NCBI RefSeq assembly: GCF_001434055.1 | Contig: NZ_AZCZ01000028.1 | Coordinates: 1 to 34,895 of the forward strand | Length of the DNA: 34,895 bases | DNA from: Levilactobacillus parabrevis ATCC 53295 | Lineage (GTDB): Bacteria > Bacillota > Bacilli > Lactobacillales > Lactobacillaceae | Direction: 5' to 3' | The notes under the pieces: generated by a model | Database searches by the model: none | Told to the model about the DNA's origin: nothing | What the model saw: only the letters and a program-made list of their open reading frames with translations | Part shown: positions 1 through 7,145 of the stretch, one piece after another | How the letters are laid out: every line of letters starts with the position of its first letter | Position numbering within the stretch: the stretch's first letter is position 1 | Translations under genes and position numbers: made by a program

Positions 1-101
1 CACTTCAATTTTAAATCGAGGAATTTTATTTGGCCACAAATATTGGTATAATACTGATTGCTGGTAAGCAGTATCCGCTCAGTACGTATATGGTTAAAAC
101 T

Positions 102-296
102 GTCGCCTGCGGCTGCCAGGGATTCCGCCGCTGTGGGGACCGCCTGCAGCCGAAGAGCGGGCTTCCGGCTCGGTTTGAAACCTCGCAAAATTCATGCGAG
201 TTTCCAAACGCGTCCCACGCTGTAAGACCGGGAAAAGGCAATCACCCGGTCTAACACCGTCGTCACGGCTGGCTACATCCCTGGCCTCCTCCGGCT
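102..296 (+). repeat. Structured intergenic repeat, family 1, copy A
   Basis: One of six related elements in the window. Its ends pair (GCCAGGGAT at 115-123 with ATCCCTGGC at 277-285, inside longer imperfect terminal inverted repeats). An inner helix joins GCTGTG (130-135) to CACGGC (264-269). Between them lie a small GAAG/CTTC hairpin, a hairpin built from GTTTGAAACCTCGC and GCGAGTTTCCAAAC (about 173-209), and a hairpin GTAAGACCGGG (222-232) / CCCGGTCTAAC (245-255). Other copies keep these helices with different bases. Short open frames crossing it are not credible genes. It could be a transcribed RNA or a DNA-level element of the MITE/REP kind; the sequence alone does not decide. Confidence 0.75.
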
Positions 297-333
297 TGGC
301 TAGTTTTGACAAAACGATGGTTTGTTTTCTTCT

Positions 334-361
334 TTGACTGTGAGCTGAGCGTCTGTATTTT
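334..361 (+). promoter_or_regulatory. Possible promoter for the 136-residue protein gene
   Basis: TTGACT at 334-339 and TATTTT at 356-361 with a 16-base spacer. The -10 box is poor. This is the best pair seen between the repeat and the gene at 478. Confidence 0.3.
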
Positions 362-477
362 GGCTAAATTTGGGTTGGTATGAGAGCCAGTCTTAAATCT
401 ATGCCACAAAATATCACGTCTGGGACAAGGACATCTAATTTGCTAAAAATAAACGAAAAATTAGGAGGAATAATCAC

Positions 478-888
478 ATGAAAGACAATATTCAAATGGG
501 TGATGCTGAATTTGCCCAAATGATGCTGGTTCTCAAGGAACCCGTCACGCAGGCCAACCACAAGGAGTTTAAGTTCCTTGATGGCACCGAAACTGGTGAA
601 ATGCAGGAGATTGCGCCCGACATCTGGGCGATGCCAGCTTACATGCAGGAAGACGATGACTTTACGATGTTTTTCCTAACCACGCAAATTGAATCCGGTG
701 AGACCGTGATGGCGTTTGCGACCGGGGAAACGGCTGACGGGGACTTCCGCTTGAGCCAGCCAATGGTGACTGGCGCCGGCTTAAACCTGCTAAATGACCA
801 ACAACCCAACCGGGCTAAGCGCGTTTTGAAATTTTTGAACGACATTTCCAAAGCTGATCAGGGTGACTGGCGGATGGTTAATGACTAA
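478..888 (+). CDS. Uncharacterised 136-residue acidic protein
   Basis: The start is set by AGGAGG at 463-468, nine bases before the ATG. The protein is soluble and acidic with no signal peptide or membrane segment. It is rich in Met and Asp/Glu in its first half and ends in a more polar segment (residues about 110-136). I do not recognise the family and see no catalytic motif. The gene stands alone: it follows repeat copy A and precedes the separately promoted uracil permease, with no clear terminator between. The strong ribosome binding site and normal codon use make it a real gene, but its role is unknown. Confidence 0.75.
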   Translation: MKDNIQMGDAEFAQMMLVLKEPVTQANHKEFKFLDGTETGEMQEIAPDIWAMPAYMQEDDDFTMFFLTTQIESGETVMAFATGETADGDFRLSQPMVTGAGLNLLNDQQPNRAKRVLKFLNDISKADQGDWRMVND

Positions 889-932
889 ATAATTTGATTG
901 TTTAGTCCCTGACCCCCTGGTTACGATTGTTC

Positions 933-962
933 TTGACAAGGGTCTGTCACGGACCGTATACT
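933..962 (+). promoter_or_regulatory. Promoter of the uracil permease gene
   Basis: TTGACA at 933-938 and TATACT at 957-962, spacer 18. It lies just upstream of the PyrR-type leader. Confidence 0.8.
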
Positions 963-984
963 GGTAAAAATTTAGTTCCTTTAA

Positions 985-1080
985 CATCGTCCCGTGAGGC
1001 GGTGAAGGGTTCGACTTCCGGCGATAGCTGGGTAAACTGGGCGAGCACGCTTCCTTACGGGACGGGCACGCCTTTTTTTA
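985..1080 (+). promoter_or_regulatory. PyrR-type transcription attenuator (pyr leader)
   Basis: The PyrR-binding core is visible as TCCCGTGAGG (about 990-999), close to the known TCCNGNGAGG loop consensus. CGTCCCGTGAGG (988-999) is complementary, with one G-U pair, to CCTTACGGGACG (1053-1064), which gives the antiterminator. The alternative hairpin at about 1040-1072 (GGGCGAGC to GGCACGCC) runs into seven T and forms the terminator. PyrR bound to UMP is known to stabilise the first hairpin and allow termination, so the permease should be switched off when pyrimidines are abundant. Confidence 0.85.
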
Positions 1081-1109
1081 AACCAATTTTGAACTGGAGG
1101 TCATGTGGC

Positions 1110-2381
1110 ATGAAAGAACCATCGCGTTATCGTAATCCGGATGCGTTGATTGATATTTGGGAACGACCGAGTTTGGGACAGTGGTTTGGGTTATCGCTTC
1201 AGCATTTATTTTCCATGTTTGGGTCCACCGTCTTAGTCCCAATCTTGGTCGGGTTGAACCCGGGGATTGCCCTCTTTAGTTCCGGGGTGGGCACCCTGAT
1301 GTACATTCTGATTACGCGTGGAAAGATTCCAGCATATATGGGGTCGAGTTTCTCATTCATCGTCCCCATGGTGGCCCTGATGAAGACGACCGGCTATCCG
1401 GGAATTGCACAGGGGACGATGGCTGTGGGACTGGTCTATCTGATTGTGGCAATCATTGTCGCCTTGGCCGGGTCCGACTGGATCAATAAGGTCCTGCCAC
1501 CCATCGTGGTTGGGCCGATGATCATGGTCATTGGGTTGTCGTTAGCTGGCAGTGCTGCACAGAAGGCGACCGTTGACAGCAGCGGCAACTATCACTGGCA
1601 ATTCTTCCTGGTGGCAATGATCACCCTGCTCCTGACGGTGGCTTTCAATCTTTACTTGAAGGGGTTCCTCGCGCTGATTCCCATCCTACTGGGGATCGTG
1701 TTTGGCTACATGGTGGGTGCGGTTGCCGGATTGGTCGACTTTAAGCCAGTACTGGAAGCGGCCTGGTTCCAGCTCCCCAAGTTTGAATTTCCGGGTGTGA
1801 GCTATCCGCTACACTTCTATTGGGGTGCCGTGCTGAGCCTCGCGCCCATTGCCTTCGTGACGATGACTGAACACATCGGCCACATCACGGTGTTAAATGA
1901 ACTGACGCATCGTAACTTCTTCGAGGACCCGGGTCTCCATCACACGTTGGCCGGGGATGGCTTGGCGTCAATCGTGGCCAGTCTGGTTGGGGGACCGCCC
2001 GTGACCTCCTACGGTGAAAACGTCGGTGTGCTGGCAATCACGCGGGTTCACAGTGTCTACGTCCTGATTGGAGCAGCCGTGTTCGCGGTCATCTTCAGTT
2101 TTGTCGGCAAGTTGAGTGCCTTGATCGAAAGTATTCCTAATCCGGTTATTGGGGGAATCAGCTTCCTATTATTCGGGGTGATTGCCTCCAGCGGGATGCG
2201 AATCCTGATCGAAAAGCACGTTGATTTTAACAAGCGGCGTAACCTGATGATTGCTTCATCGATCCTGGTTATCGGGATTGGAAATGCCTACCTGAAGCTG
2301 GGCCAGTACGAATTTTCTGGGTTGGCCGTGGCGGCGGTATTGGGCATCACGCTGAACCTGGTTCTGCCAAAGGATGTCTAA
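1110..2381 (+). CDS. pyrP: Uracil permease (UraA/PyrP, NCS2 family)
   Basis: A 423-residue integral membrane protein of the nucleobase:cation symporter-2 family, importing uracil with protons for pyrimidine salvage. It is strongly hydrophobic with about a dozen membrane segments. Family landmarks are the N-terminal QHLFSMFGSTVLVP segment (residues about 30-43) and the substrate-site region TMTEHIGHI (about 254-262) followed by GGPPVTSYGENVGV (about 298-311). The frame is open further upstream to 927, but that part is the attenuator; GGAGG at 1096-1100 places the start at ATG 1110. The PyrR leader in front supports uracil rather than purine or xanthine as the substrate. A bidirectional terminator follows. 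Confidence 0.93.
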   Translation: MKEPSRYRNPDALIDIWERPSLGQWFGLSLQHLFSMFGSTVLVPILVGLNPGIALFSSGVGTLMYILITRGKIPAYMGSSFSFIVPMVALMKTTGYPGIAQGTMAVGLVYLIVAIIVALAGSDWINKVLPPIVVGPMIMVIGLSLAGSAAQKATVDSSGNYHWQFFLVAMITLLLTVAFNLYLKGFLALIPILLGIVFGYMVGAVAGLVDFKPVLEAAWFQLPKFEFPGVSYPLHFYWGAVLSLAPIAFVTMTEHIGHITVLNELTHRNFFEDPGLHHTLAGDGLASIVASLVGGPPVTSYGENVGVLAITRVHSVYVLIGAAVFAVIFSFVGKLSALIESIPNPVIGGISFLLFGVIASSGMRILIEKHVDFNKRRNLMIASSILVIGIGNAYLKLGQYEFSGLAVAAVLGITLNLVLPKDV

Positions 2382-2398
2382 AAAGTTGAGATAAAATA

Positions 2399-2437
2399 AA
2401 AGCATCGCTGACAACCTTTGCGTCAGCGATGCTTTAT
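2399..2437. terminator. Bidirectional terminator between pyrP and azlD
   Basis: Perfect 14-bp stem (AAAGCATCGCTGAC / GTCAGCGATGCTTT) with a nine-base loop between two convergent genes. T-rich sequence occurs on both sides. Confidence 0.8.
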
Positions 2438-2462
2438 CGTTTCTGAGTGAGTTTGTGGTGAA

Positions 2463-2798
2463 CTAGCCACCGATTGAAAAGTAGCGTAGCACAGCCATGG
2501 CCATAATTCCCACCACAACCACCATTAGCAGACTTTTGGTTAATATACCCGCAATCGTGGCGGGGATGGCGGCTAGACAGTTGGCCACGTTGAGGGTGGC
2601 GAGGTGACCGGGATTGGCGATGAACAGGCTTTGACAACACAGCGCCGTCATAATCGTAATGGGTACGAACGTCAGAAAGTCGATCAGCCATGCTGGCATG
2701 CTGACCTGTTTCACGAAGGCGAAAGGGAGAACCCGTGAAGCCACGGTAATCGCCCCGCAGCCAAGAATTACCCACAGTTCAGTTGCACTTATCGACAT
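2463..2798 (-). CDS. azlD: AzlD-family branched-chain amino acid export subunit
   Basis: A 111-residue protein with about four membrane helices, matching the small AzlD partner of AzlC exporters, including the typical SRVLPFAF segment near residues 21-28. Together with AzlC it is expected to export branched-chain amino acids; in Bacillus subtilis the pair gives 4-azaleucine resistance. The ATG lies inside the end of azlC (10-base overlap), with GGAG eight bases upstream within the azlC coding sequence, so the two genes are translationally coupled. The substrate is inferred from the family. Confidence 0.9.
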   Translation of the reverse strand: MSISATELWVILGCGAITVASRVLPFAFVKQVSMPAWLIDFLTFVPITIMTALCCQSLFIANPGHLATLNVANCLAAIPATIAGILTKSLLMVVVVGIMAMAVLRYFSIGG

Positions 2799-3493
2799 TT
2801 CTTCATCTCCATTCCAAAGAGACAGCCAGCCACCGTAGCGACCAGCAGGGCAAAGTTCTGGCTCATCAGGCCAATCATGAAGTAATAAATAATGGCAACA
2901 AAGATCATGACCATGAGTTGTAAGGACAAGCCCAAACGCCGGTCACTAATGAGTTGGAGGTAGACCAGCCCGATAAACATGGCCGTCAGAGCGAAGTCGA
3001 AACCAAAGCGGGTTGGGTCGGCAATCATGCCTCCCAGTAGGGCACCAACAATAGTTGCCACGCCCCAGACGAGGTAGGCCACTAAGTTAGCCGCAGATTG
3101 CCAAGCAAAGCTCAGCTTGCCGCTAGTCTTGTTCTGCTTGTTCATTGCCAGCGCAAACGTCTCATCGGTCACGAGGGTGCCAATCAGGAGATTCTTGAAC
3201 AGAGACTCGTGCCGGAAATACTGAGCCAGACTGGTACTCATCAGGATCATCCGTGAGTTGACCAGAAAGGTCGAGATAAAGATGGCGGACAGTGGATCAT
3301 GCAGCAGGAGCATGCTGGTGATGATGAATTGCGCGGAGCCAGTGTAAACGATAAAGGACATACCGGCCACGACCAGTAGACTTAGGTGACTAGTGTGCGC
3401 GACGATACCAAATGCTAATCCAACGCCAATGTAGCCAAAAACAGTCGGTAACACATCGCGGACGCCGGTCCTGAAGGTTAGTGAAGGACCCAT
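2789..3493 (-). CDS. azlC: AzlC-family branched-chain amino acid export subunit
   Basis: A 234-residue membrane protein of the AzlC family, first gene of the azlC-azlD pair. It begins with the family pattern FRTGVRDVLPTVFGYIGVGL and carries the YTGSAQFI segment near residue 50. An upstream ATG at 3511 is possible, but AGAGGAAG lies between it and the ATG at 3493 at ideal spacing (7 bases), so I choose 3493. Function: export of branched-chain amino acids, by family knowledge. An 18-bp perfect dyad 80-100 bases upstream is a possible operator. Confidence 0.9.
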   Translation of the reverse strand: MGPSLTFRTGVRDVLPTVFGYIGVGLAFGIVAHTSHLSLLVVAGMSFIVYTGSAQFIITSMLLLHDPLSAIFISTFLVNSRMILMSTSLAQYFRHESLFKNLLIGTLVTDETFALAMNKQNKTSGKLSFAWQSAANLVAYLVWGVATIVGALLGGMIADPTRFGFDFALTAMFIGLVYLQLISDRRLGLSLQLMVMIFVAIIYYFMIGLMSQNFALLVATVAGCLFGMEMKKCR

Positions 3494-3821
3494 AGACAGA
3501 CTTCCTCTCATTGAAAATTAATCAAGTTAAGTACCAGTGTATCGCTATCGTTGGTGAAGGTAAACTGGCAATTTGAACTATTTAGTTCAATTGTTGGTGA
3601 TAAGATAGATAGGGAGAATTGACGAGATAGATGTGGTGACACTAAAGCAGTGAAAAAAGGGATGCTCCAAAAGTTGTTAGGCCCTAAAAATTAACTCAAA
3701 TTCATCCCAATCAATTTGGATGGAAGACTGGTGGGCCGCGGTTTATAGACTACTGATTTGGCCTAGCCCATTCTGCAACAAAAATGTAAAATTTCTGTGA
3801 AAAATACTTCGCGTAAAAGGG
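3494..3821. other. Intergenic region with an 18-bp dyad upstream of azlC
   Basis: No gene seen. TTGAACTA-TT-TAGTTCAA at 3573-3590 is a perfect inverted repeat, placed where a repressor of azlC could bind. Further on, GGGATG (3660-3665) pairs with CATCCC (about 3706-3711) across a large loop, with a T run on the minus strand. TGGGC/GCCCA around 3733-3770 could form another weak hairpin. An insertion-sequence remnant is possible here, but no transposase coding survives. Confidence 0.5.
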
Positions 3822-3850
3822 TTGCTTTTTGCTGATAGCGGTTGTATGAT
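3822..3850 (+). promoter_or_regulatory. Promoter of the small MerR-like gene
   Basis: TTGCTT at 3822-3827 and TATGAT at 3845-3850, spacer 17. The start codon follows about 35 bases later. Confidence 0.65.
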
Positions 3851-3884
3851 ACTCTCATTGATAAACGAAGAAAGCGGGGTAAAG

Positions 3885-4124
3885 ATGATGAAGATGAACT
3901 TAACTGAACTGGCAAAGGCGGCTAACGTTGATGCTAGTCGAATCGATGAATACGTTAAGCATGGTTTGCTGGGAGCAGATCATTCCGCCACGGAATTCGA
4001 TGATTCGGATCTCTACTGGATTGATATGATTCAGTGTTTTCAGGATAACGGGACGTCTTTAGATGACTTATCCGGATTGTTACCACGATGCCGGAAGGGT
4101 CAATCTCGACTCATGCAAGTTTAG
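3885..4124 (+). CDS. Small MerR-like helix-turn-helix protein
   Basis: A 79-residue protein whose first half (MNLTELAKAANVDASRIDEYVKHGLL) resembles the winged helix-turn-helix of MerR regulators: helix LTELAKAANV, then a DASRIDEYVKHGLL helix and a D-DLYWIDMIQCFQDNGTSLDDLSGLL segment like the helices after the wing. The C-terminal coiled coil of full MerR proteins (usually about 120 residues or more) is missing. It may be a genuine one-domain regulator or a truncated one; the next reading frame downstream does not restore a MerR tail. An upstream ATG at 3840-3850 is less likely because GGGGT precedes the chosen start. A strong terminator follows within 30 bases. Confidence 0.7.
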   Translation: MMKMNLTELAKAANVDASRIDEYVKHGLLGADHSATEFDDSDLYWIDMIQCFQDNGTSLDDLSGLLPRCRKGQSRLMQV

Positions 4125-4150
4125 TAACGAAAGTGTAAATGTAGTACCAG

Positions 4151-4188
4151 ATAACGCCGTGCGGGTTAGCCGCAGGCGTTATTTTTTT
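4151..4188 (+). terminator. Terminator of the small MerR-like gene
   Basis: ATAACGCC and GGCGTTAT form the stem with an inner GCGG/CCGC, followed by seven T. Confidence 0.85.
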
Positions 4189-4217
4189 GCGTACAGTCAA
4201 TCAATCTCCACGAGACG

Positions 4218-4259
4218 AAAAAAGACGGTCATGCCCACAATGGGGGATGACCGTCCTTT
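4218..4259 (-). terminator. Terminator of the MFS/DUF4811 operon
   Basis: On the minus strand AAAGGACGGTCAT pairs with ATGACCGTC and is followed by six T. It lies 12 bases beyond the stop codon of the DUF4811 gene. Confidence 0.85.
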
Positions 4260-4270
4260 GACGTTACCGG

Positions 4271-4996
4271 TTATTCAGCTTTAACTTGCTTGATCAGCTG
4301 TTGCATGGCTTGGGCTTGGTAAGCGGCCGCAGCTTGCTTGGTAACTTTCTTCTGTTCTGCTGCTGACAACGATGGGTTCTTCGTCATCGCTGCCATGACC
4401 TGTTGCTTGACGTAGGCTGTAGCCGCCGTCTTTTGCTTGGCCTGAAAGGCTTTTGAACTGGTTAATTTTTGTAACTTTTTAGCTTGAGTTGCACTCAGAA
4501 CCGTCCAGTCTTTGTTGACATAAATGGTGTTGGTTTCCTTCACGTACTTGTGACCGTTACCGGAGAGACCGAACCAGAAGCTGTACAGATCACTCTTATA
4601 TTCGCGGTAAACCTTCTTGGTGACGATGCGGTTAGCTCCCGTCGTCCGTTTAACCACGTTCTTGGTGGTGACTTTAGCCTTGGTGTGGCTGGTCTTCTTG
4701 GCATCAGCGCTGGTCTTGTAAACGTAGACCTGGTGCTTGTTCGCAGTCCCGATAGATTGATAGATCATCATCGGAAGCTGCTTAGAAGGTGAAGCCGAGT
4801 AAATCTTTTGGGTCGACGTCGTGGTGACGTTGTGCAGGCCGTAGTGATCATGATCGTTCTTGACCATGAAGAAGATACTAGTTAGCATCCCGACGATGGC
4901 GAGAACGGTCAACGTATTTGCGAGGGCCCGCTTAGACATGTAAACGTAAAAGACGAAAGCGAGAACCGCACAGAGAACTAATGTAATGACAATCAC
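4271..4996 (-). CDS. DUF4811 domain membrane protein
   Basis: A 241-residue protein with two N-terminal membrane helices (residues about 3-19 and 27-44) and a long Lys/Thr/Ala-rich extracytoplasmic part. The domain is the uncharacterised DUF4811, found in lactobacilli beside DHA2 drug transporters. The C-terminal third (about residues 165-241) is rich in Ala, Gln and Lys and is probably helical. Its ATG overlaps the stop of the upstream transporter by four bases (ATGA), so it is co-translated. An accessory role in drug export or cell-envelope stress is inferred only from this constant pairing. Confidence 0.85.
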   Translation of the reverse strand: MIVITLVLCAVLAFVFYVYMSKRALANTLTVLAIVGMLTSIFFMVKNDHDHYGLHNVTTTSTQKIYSASPSKQLPMMIYQSIGTANKHQVYVYKTSADAKKTSHTKAKVTTKNVVKRTTGANRIVTKKVYREYKSDLYSFWFGLSGNGHKYVKETNTIYVNKDWTVLSATQAKKLQKLTSSKAFQAKQKTAATAYVKQQVMAAMTKNPSLSAAEQKKVTKQAAAAYQAQAMQQLIKQVKAE

Positions 4997-6483
4997 TTTG
5001 CGGCACCTCCTTTAATAGAATCTTCATCCGCCATGTGAACGGAATGGGAACCCTTCAATTGGAAGGCCACAAACAGGGCAATGACACTGAATCCAATGGC
5101 AATCCAGAAGGCGGCATGGTAACCGTTCAAAGTGGCGTTAATGGCACGTGAGGCGTAGCTCAGAGGGTCCGTCGTCAAGACGTGCTTAGCAGGCATACTG
5201 TTCTTGGTAACGTTGGTCAAGACACTGACCATGATAGCCGTTCCGACAGAGCTGGCGACTTGCCGTTGGGTGTTGTTGACGGCAGTCCCGTGAGACAGCA
5301 TGTTCATTGGTAAAGCGTTCATTCCGGCAGTGGTTGCTGGCATCATAACCATGGCGATCCCGAACATCCGGATGGCATAGAGGATCACGATGTACAGCGT
5401 TGAGGTATCCTTGGTGATCCAGACGAATGGCAAGGTCCCGACCGTCAGGAGGAACATCCCCATCGTGGCTAAACGCTTAGCCCCAAAGCGGTCAAATGCC
5501 CGCCCGGTGATAGGACTCATAATCCCCATCATAAGGGCGCCGGCTAACAGCGTCAGCCCTGAATGAAAGGCGGACATCCCTTTAACCATTTGAAGGTAGA
5601 GGGGAATGACCATTTCCACGCCGACCATGGCCATGTTGACCACGGAACTTAAGATGGCCGCAATTGTAAATTGCTTAGACTTGTAAACGCGGAAGTTCAA
5701 GAATGGATCGTCCATGACGAGTTGACGCCAGATGAACAGACCAACGAAGATGAACCCGATAATCAAGGTCGAGAGAACTTTGACGCTACCCCAACCGTCG
5801 TCACCAACGGAGGAGAAACCATACAGCATGCTCCCGAATCCGATGGTAGACAGAATTGCGGATAGCACGTCTAAGGGTTCTTTGTGCGTTTCCAGCACGC
5901 TACGCATGAGCCAGAAGCTGGCTAAGATCACGACGGCAACGATTGGAATGATCATCCCGAAGAGGTCCCGCCAGGTCCAGTTGTCAATGACCCACCCAGA
6001 AAGGGTCGGGCCAATAGCTGGTGCCAGACCAATGACGATCCCGGCAAGACCCATGGCGGTTCCCCGTTTGTTAGCGGGGAAGATCGTCAGCATCATGGTC
6101 TGCAGTAATGGCATGGAGACTCCCACACCAACGGCTTGAATCAGCCGGCCGGCCAATAGCATTGGGAAGCTAACGGCGGCCCAACAAGTGATGGTTCCGA
6201 CTAAGAAAGTTGTCATGGCACTAATGTACAAAACCTTGGAGCTGATGGTGTTCAGCAACCAGGCACTGATGGGAATCATGATCCCATTGACTAACAGAAA
6301 TCCCGTGGTCAACCATTGTACGGTTGACGTTGAGACATCAAAGGCCTTCATTAAGGTTGGAAAGGCCGTACTTAAAATAGTTTGGTTTAAAACGGTACAA
6401 AACGTCCCAATTAATAGGAGAACAACCAGGAGGTTCCGGTTGTAGGGCTTGCCGTTTGTATCAAGCGATGCTGCATTTCCCAA
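4993..6483 (-). CDS. DHA2-family (EmrB/QacA-like) multidrug MFS transporter
   Basis: A 496-residue major facilitator protein with 14 predicted helices, as in the drug:H+ antiporter-2 family. It shows the N-terminal LNQTILSTAFPTL segment (residues about 33-45), the GRLIQAVGVGVSMPLLQTM motif (about 112-130) and the motif-C stretch GLAPAIGPTLSGWVI (about 152-166). Function: proton-driven export of hydrophobic drugs; the substrate is unknown. The start is a TTG at 6483 with GAGGGA upstream. It is the first gene of an operon with DUF4811 and is divergent from a MerR regulator that probably controls it. Confidence 0.9.
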   Translation of the reverse strand: MGNAASLDTNGKPYNRNLLVVLLLIGTFCTVLNQTILSTAFPTLMKAFDVSTSTVQWLTTGFLLVNGIMIPISAWLLNTISSKVLYISAMTTFLVGTITCWAAVSFPMLLAGRLIQAVGVGVSMPLLQTMMLTIFPANKRGTAMGLAGIVIGLAPAIGPTLSGWVIDNWTWRDLFGMIIPIVAVVILASFWLMRSVLETHKEPLDVLSAILSTIGFGSMLYGFSSVGDDGWGSVKVLSTLIIGFIFVGLFIWRQLVMDDPFLNFRVYKSKQFTIAAILSSVVNMAMVGVEMVIPLYLQMVKGMSAFHSGLTLLAGALMMGIMSPITGRAFDRFGAKRLATMGMFLLTVGTLPFVWITKDTSTLYIVILYAIRMFGIAMVMMPATTAGMNALPMNMLSHGTAVNNTQRQVASSVGTAIMVSVLTNVTKNSMPAKHVLTTDPLSYASRAINATLNGYHAAFWIAIGFSVIALFVAFQLKGSHSVHMADEDSIKGGAAK

Positions 6484-6521
6484 AATAATTCCCTCTTTTT
6501 CCTAAAATTAATTCTGAAATC

Positions 6522-6550
6522 ACTATACGCAGAATGAACTATTTTGTCAA
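6522..6550 (-). promoter_or_regulatory. Promoter of the MFS/DUF4811 operon
   Basis: Read on the minus strand: TTGACA (6550-6545) and TATAGT (6527-6522), spacer 17. The -35 box is one arm of the shared dyad. Confidence 0.8.
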
Positions 6551-6562
6551 CTAGCTTGACAA
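6544..6562. promoter_or_regulatory. Shared operator candidate between divergent MFS and MerR genes
   Basis: TTGTCAA-CTAGC-TTGACAA is a perfect 7-bp inverted repeat. Each arm contains the -35 box of one of the two divergent promoters. A wider inverted repeat CAACTAG (6548-6554) / CTAGTTG (6582-6588) spans the plus-strand promoter. A protein bound here would affect both directions. Confidence 0.6.
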
Positions 6563-6583
6563 CCTTTTTAGAATATATATACT
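6556..6583 (+). promoter_or_regulatory. Promoter of the MerR regulator gene
   Basis: TTGACA at 6556-6561 and TATACT at 6578-6583, spacer 16. It is divergent from the MFS promoter. Confidence 0.65.
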
Positions 6584-6701
6584 AGTTGGAGAAAAGTGAA
6601 CAAGCTTTTTAAATTACCTAACAAAATTGATGACCGCTTTCATTACGTTTAGACGGGCATTTTTAAAAATTGGAATTTTTGTGAAAGTGGGTGACCTTCT
6701 A

Positions 6702-7145
6702 ATGAATGAAGACGAAACAAATTTAATTAAAAAATTTCCGATGGCCCATATTGTACTGGGAATCGGGGATGTGGCCGAAGCAACTGGTGTCTCGCAGAGC
6801 CAGCTCCGTTACTGGGAGCGCAAGGGCTATATTCACAGCCAGGAGGTTGGGGATGGCAAGAACCGTAAATTTAGCTATAAGACGTTGATACAGGTGCAGC
6901 AGATCAAGACGCTTCTGGATCAGGGCCTCACGTTGGTGGCTGCGGTCAAGCAAGCAAAGCGCCGTAAGGACTTGTTTGATGCACTCAGATCCTTCGTGGA
7001 TGGGCGGTTTTCACATGTCAGTATGGCCGACGACGGGGACGTTCAGATCAACCTCGGTCAGTTCGATCCGGACCCGACTCAGGAGTTGATTGCGGAGCGT
7101 GTTGCGAGTCAGTGGCACTTTAAGCTGATTCCAGCAGTTAAATAG
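6702..7145 (+). CDS. MerR-family transcriptional regulator
   Basis: A 147-residue regulator. Residues about 15-85 form the MerR helix-turn-helix and wing: GIGDVAEATGVSQSQLRYWERKGYI, then GDGKNRKFSYKTLIQVQQIKTLLDQGLTLVAAVKQ. The C-terminal part is short, without an obvious ligand pocket or conserved metal-binding cysteines. I chose the ATG at 6702; the frame is open further upstream to 6627, but that part holds no homology. The ribosome binding site (AAGTGGGTGA) is weak. The divergent drug transporter and shared dyad suggest that it controls that operon and itself. Confidence 0.88.
   Translation: MNEDETNLIKKFPMAHIVLGIGDVAEATGVSQSQLRYWERKGYIHSQEVGDGKNRKFSYKTLIQVQQIKTLLDQGLTLVAAVKQAKRRKDLFDALRSFVDGRFSHVSMADDGDVQINLGQFDPDPTQELIAERVASQWHFKLIPAVK

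Noticed and set aside
30-312. Short open frames on both strands in the family 1 repeats (also at 10435-10653, 17880-18074 and 18330-18608)
   Set aside because: They arise from the GC-rich repeat; no start signals, and the frames differ among copies.
927-1109. N-terminal extension of the uracil permease frame
   Set aside because: It is the PyrR attenuator; the ribosome binding site and homology place the start at 1110.
3640-3780. Possible insertion-sequence end near GGGATGCTCCAAAAG
   Set aside because: No transposase remnant and no matching second end in the window.
4063-4284. Frame overlapping the end of the small MerR-like gene as a possible frameshifted tail
   Set aside because: The translated sequence does not look like a MerR C-terminus and runs through two terminators.
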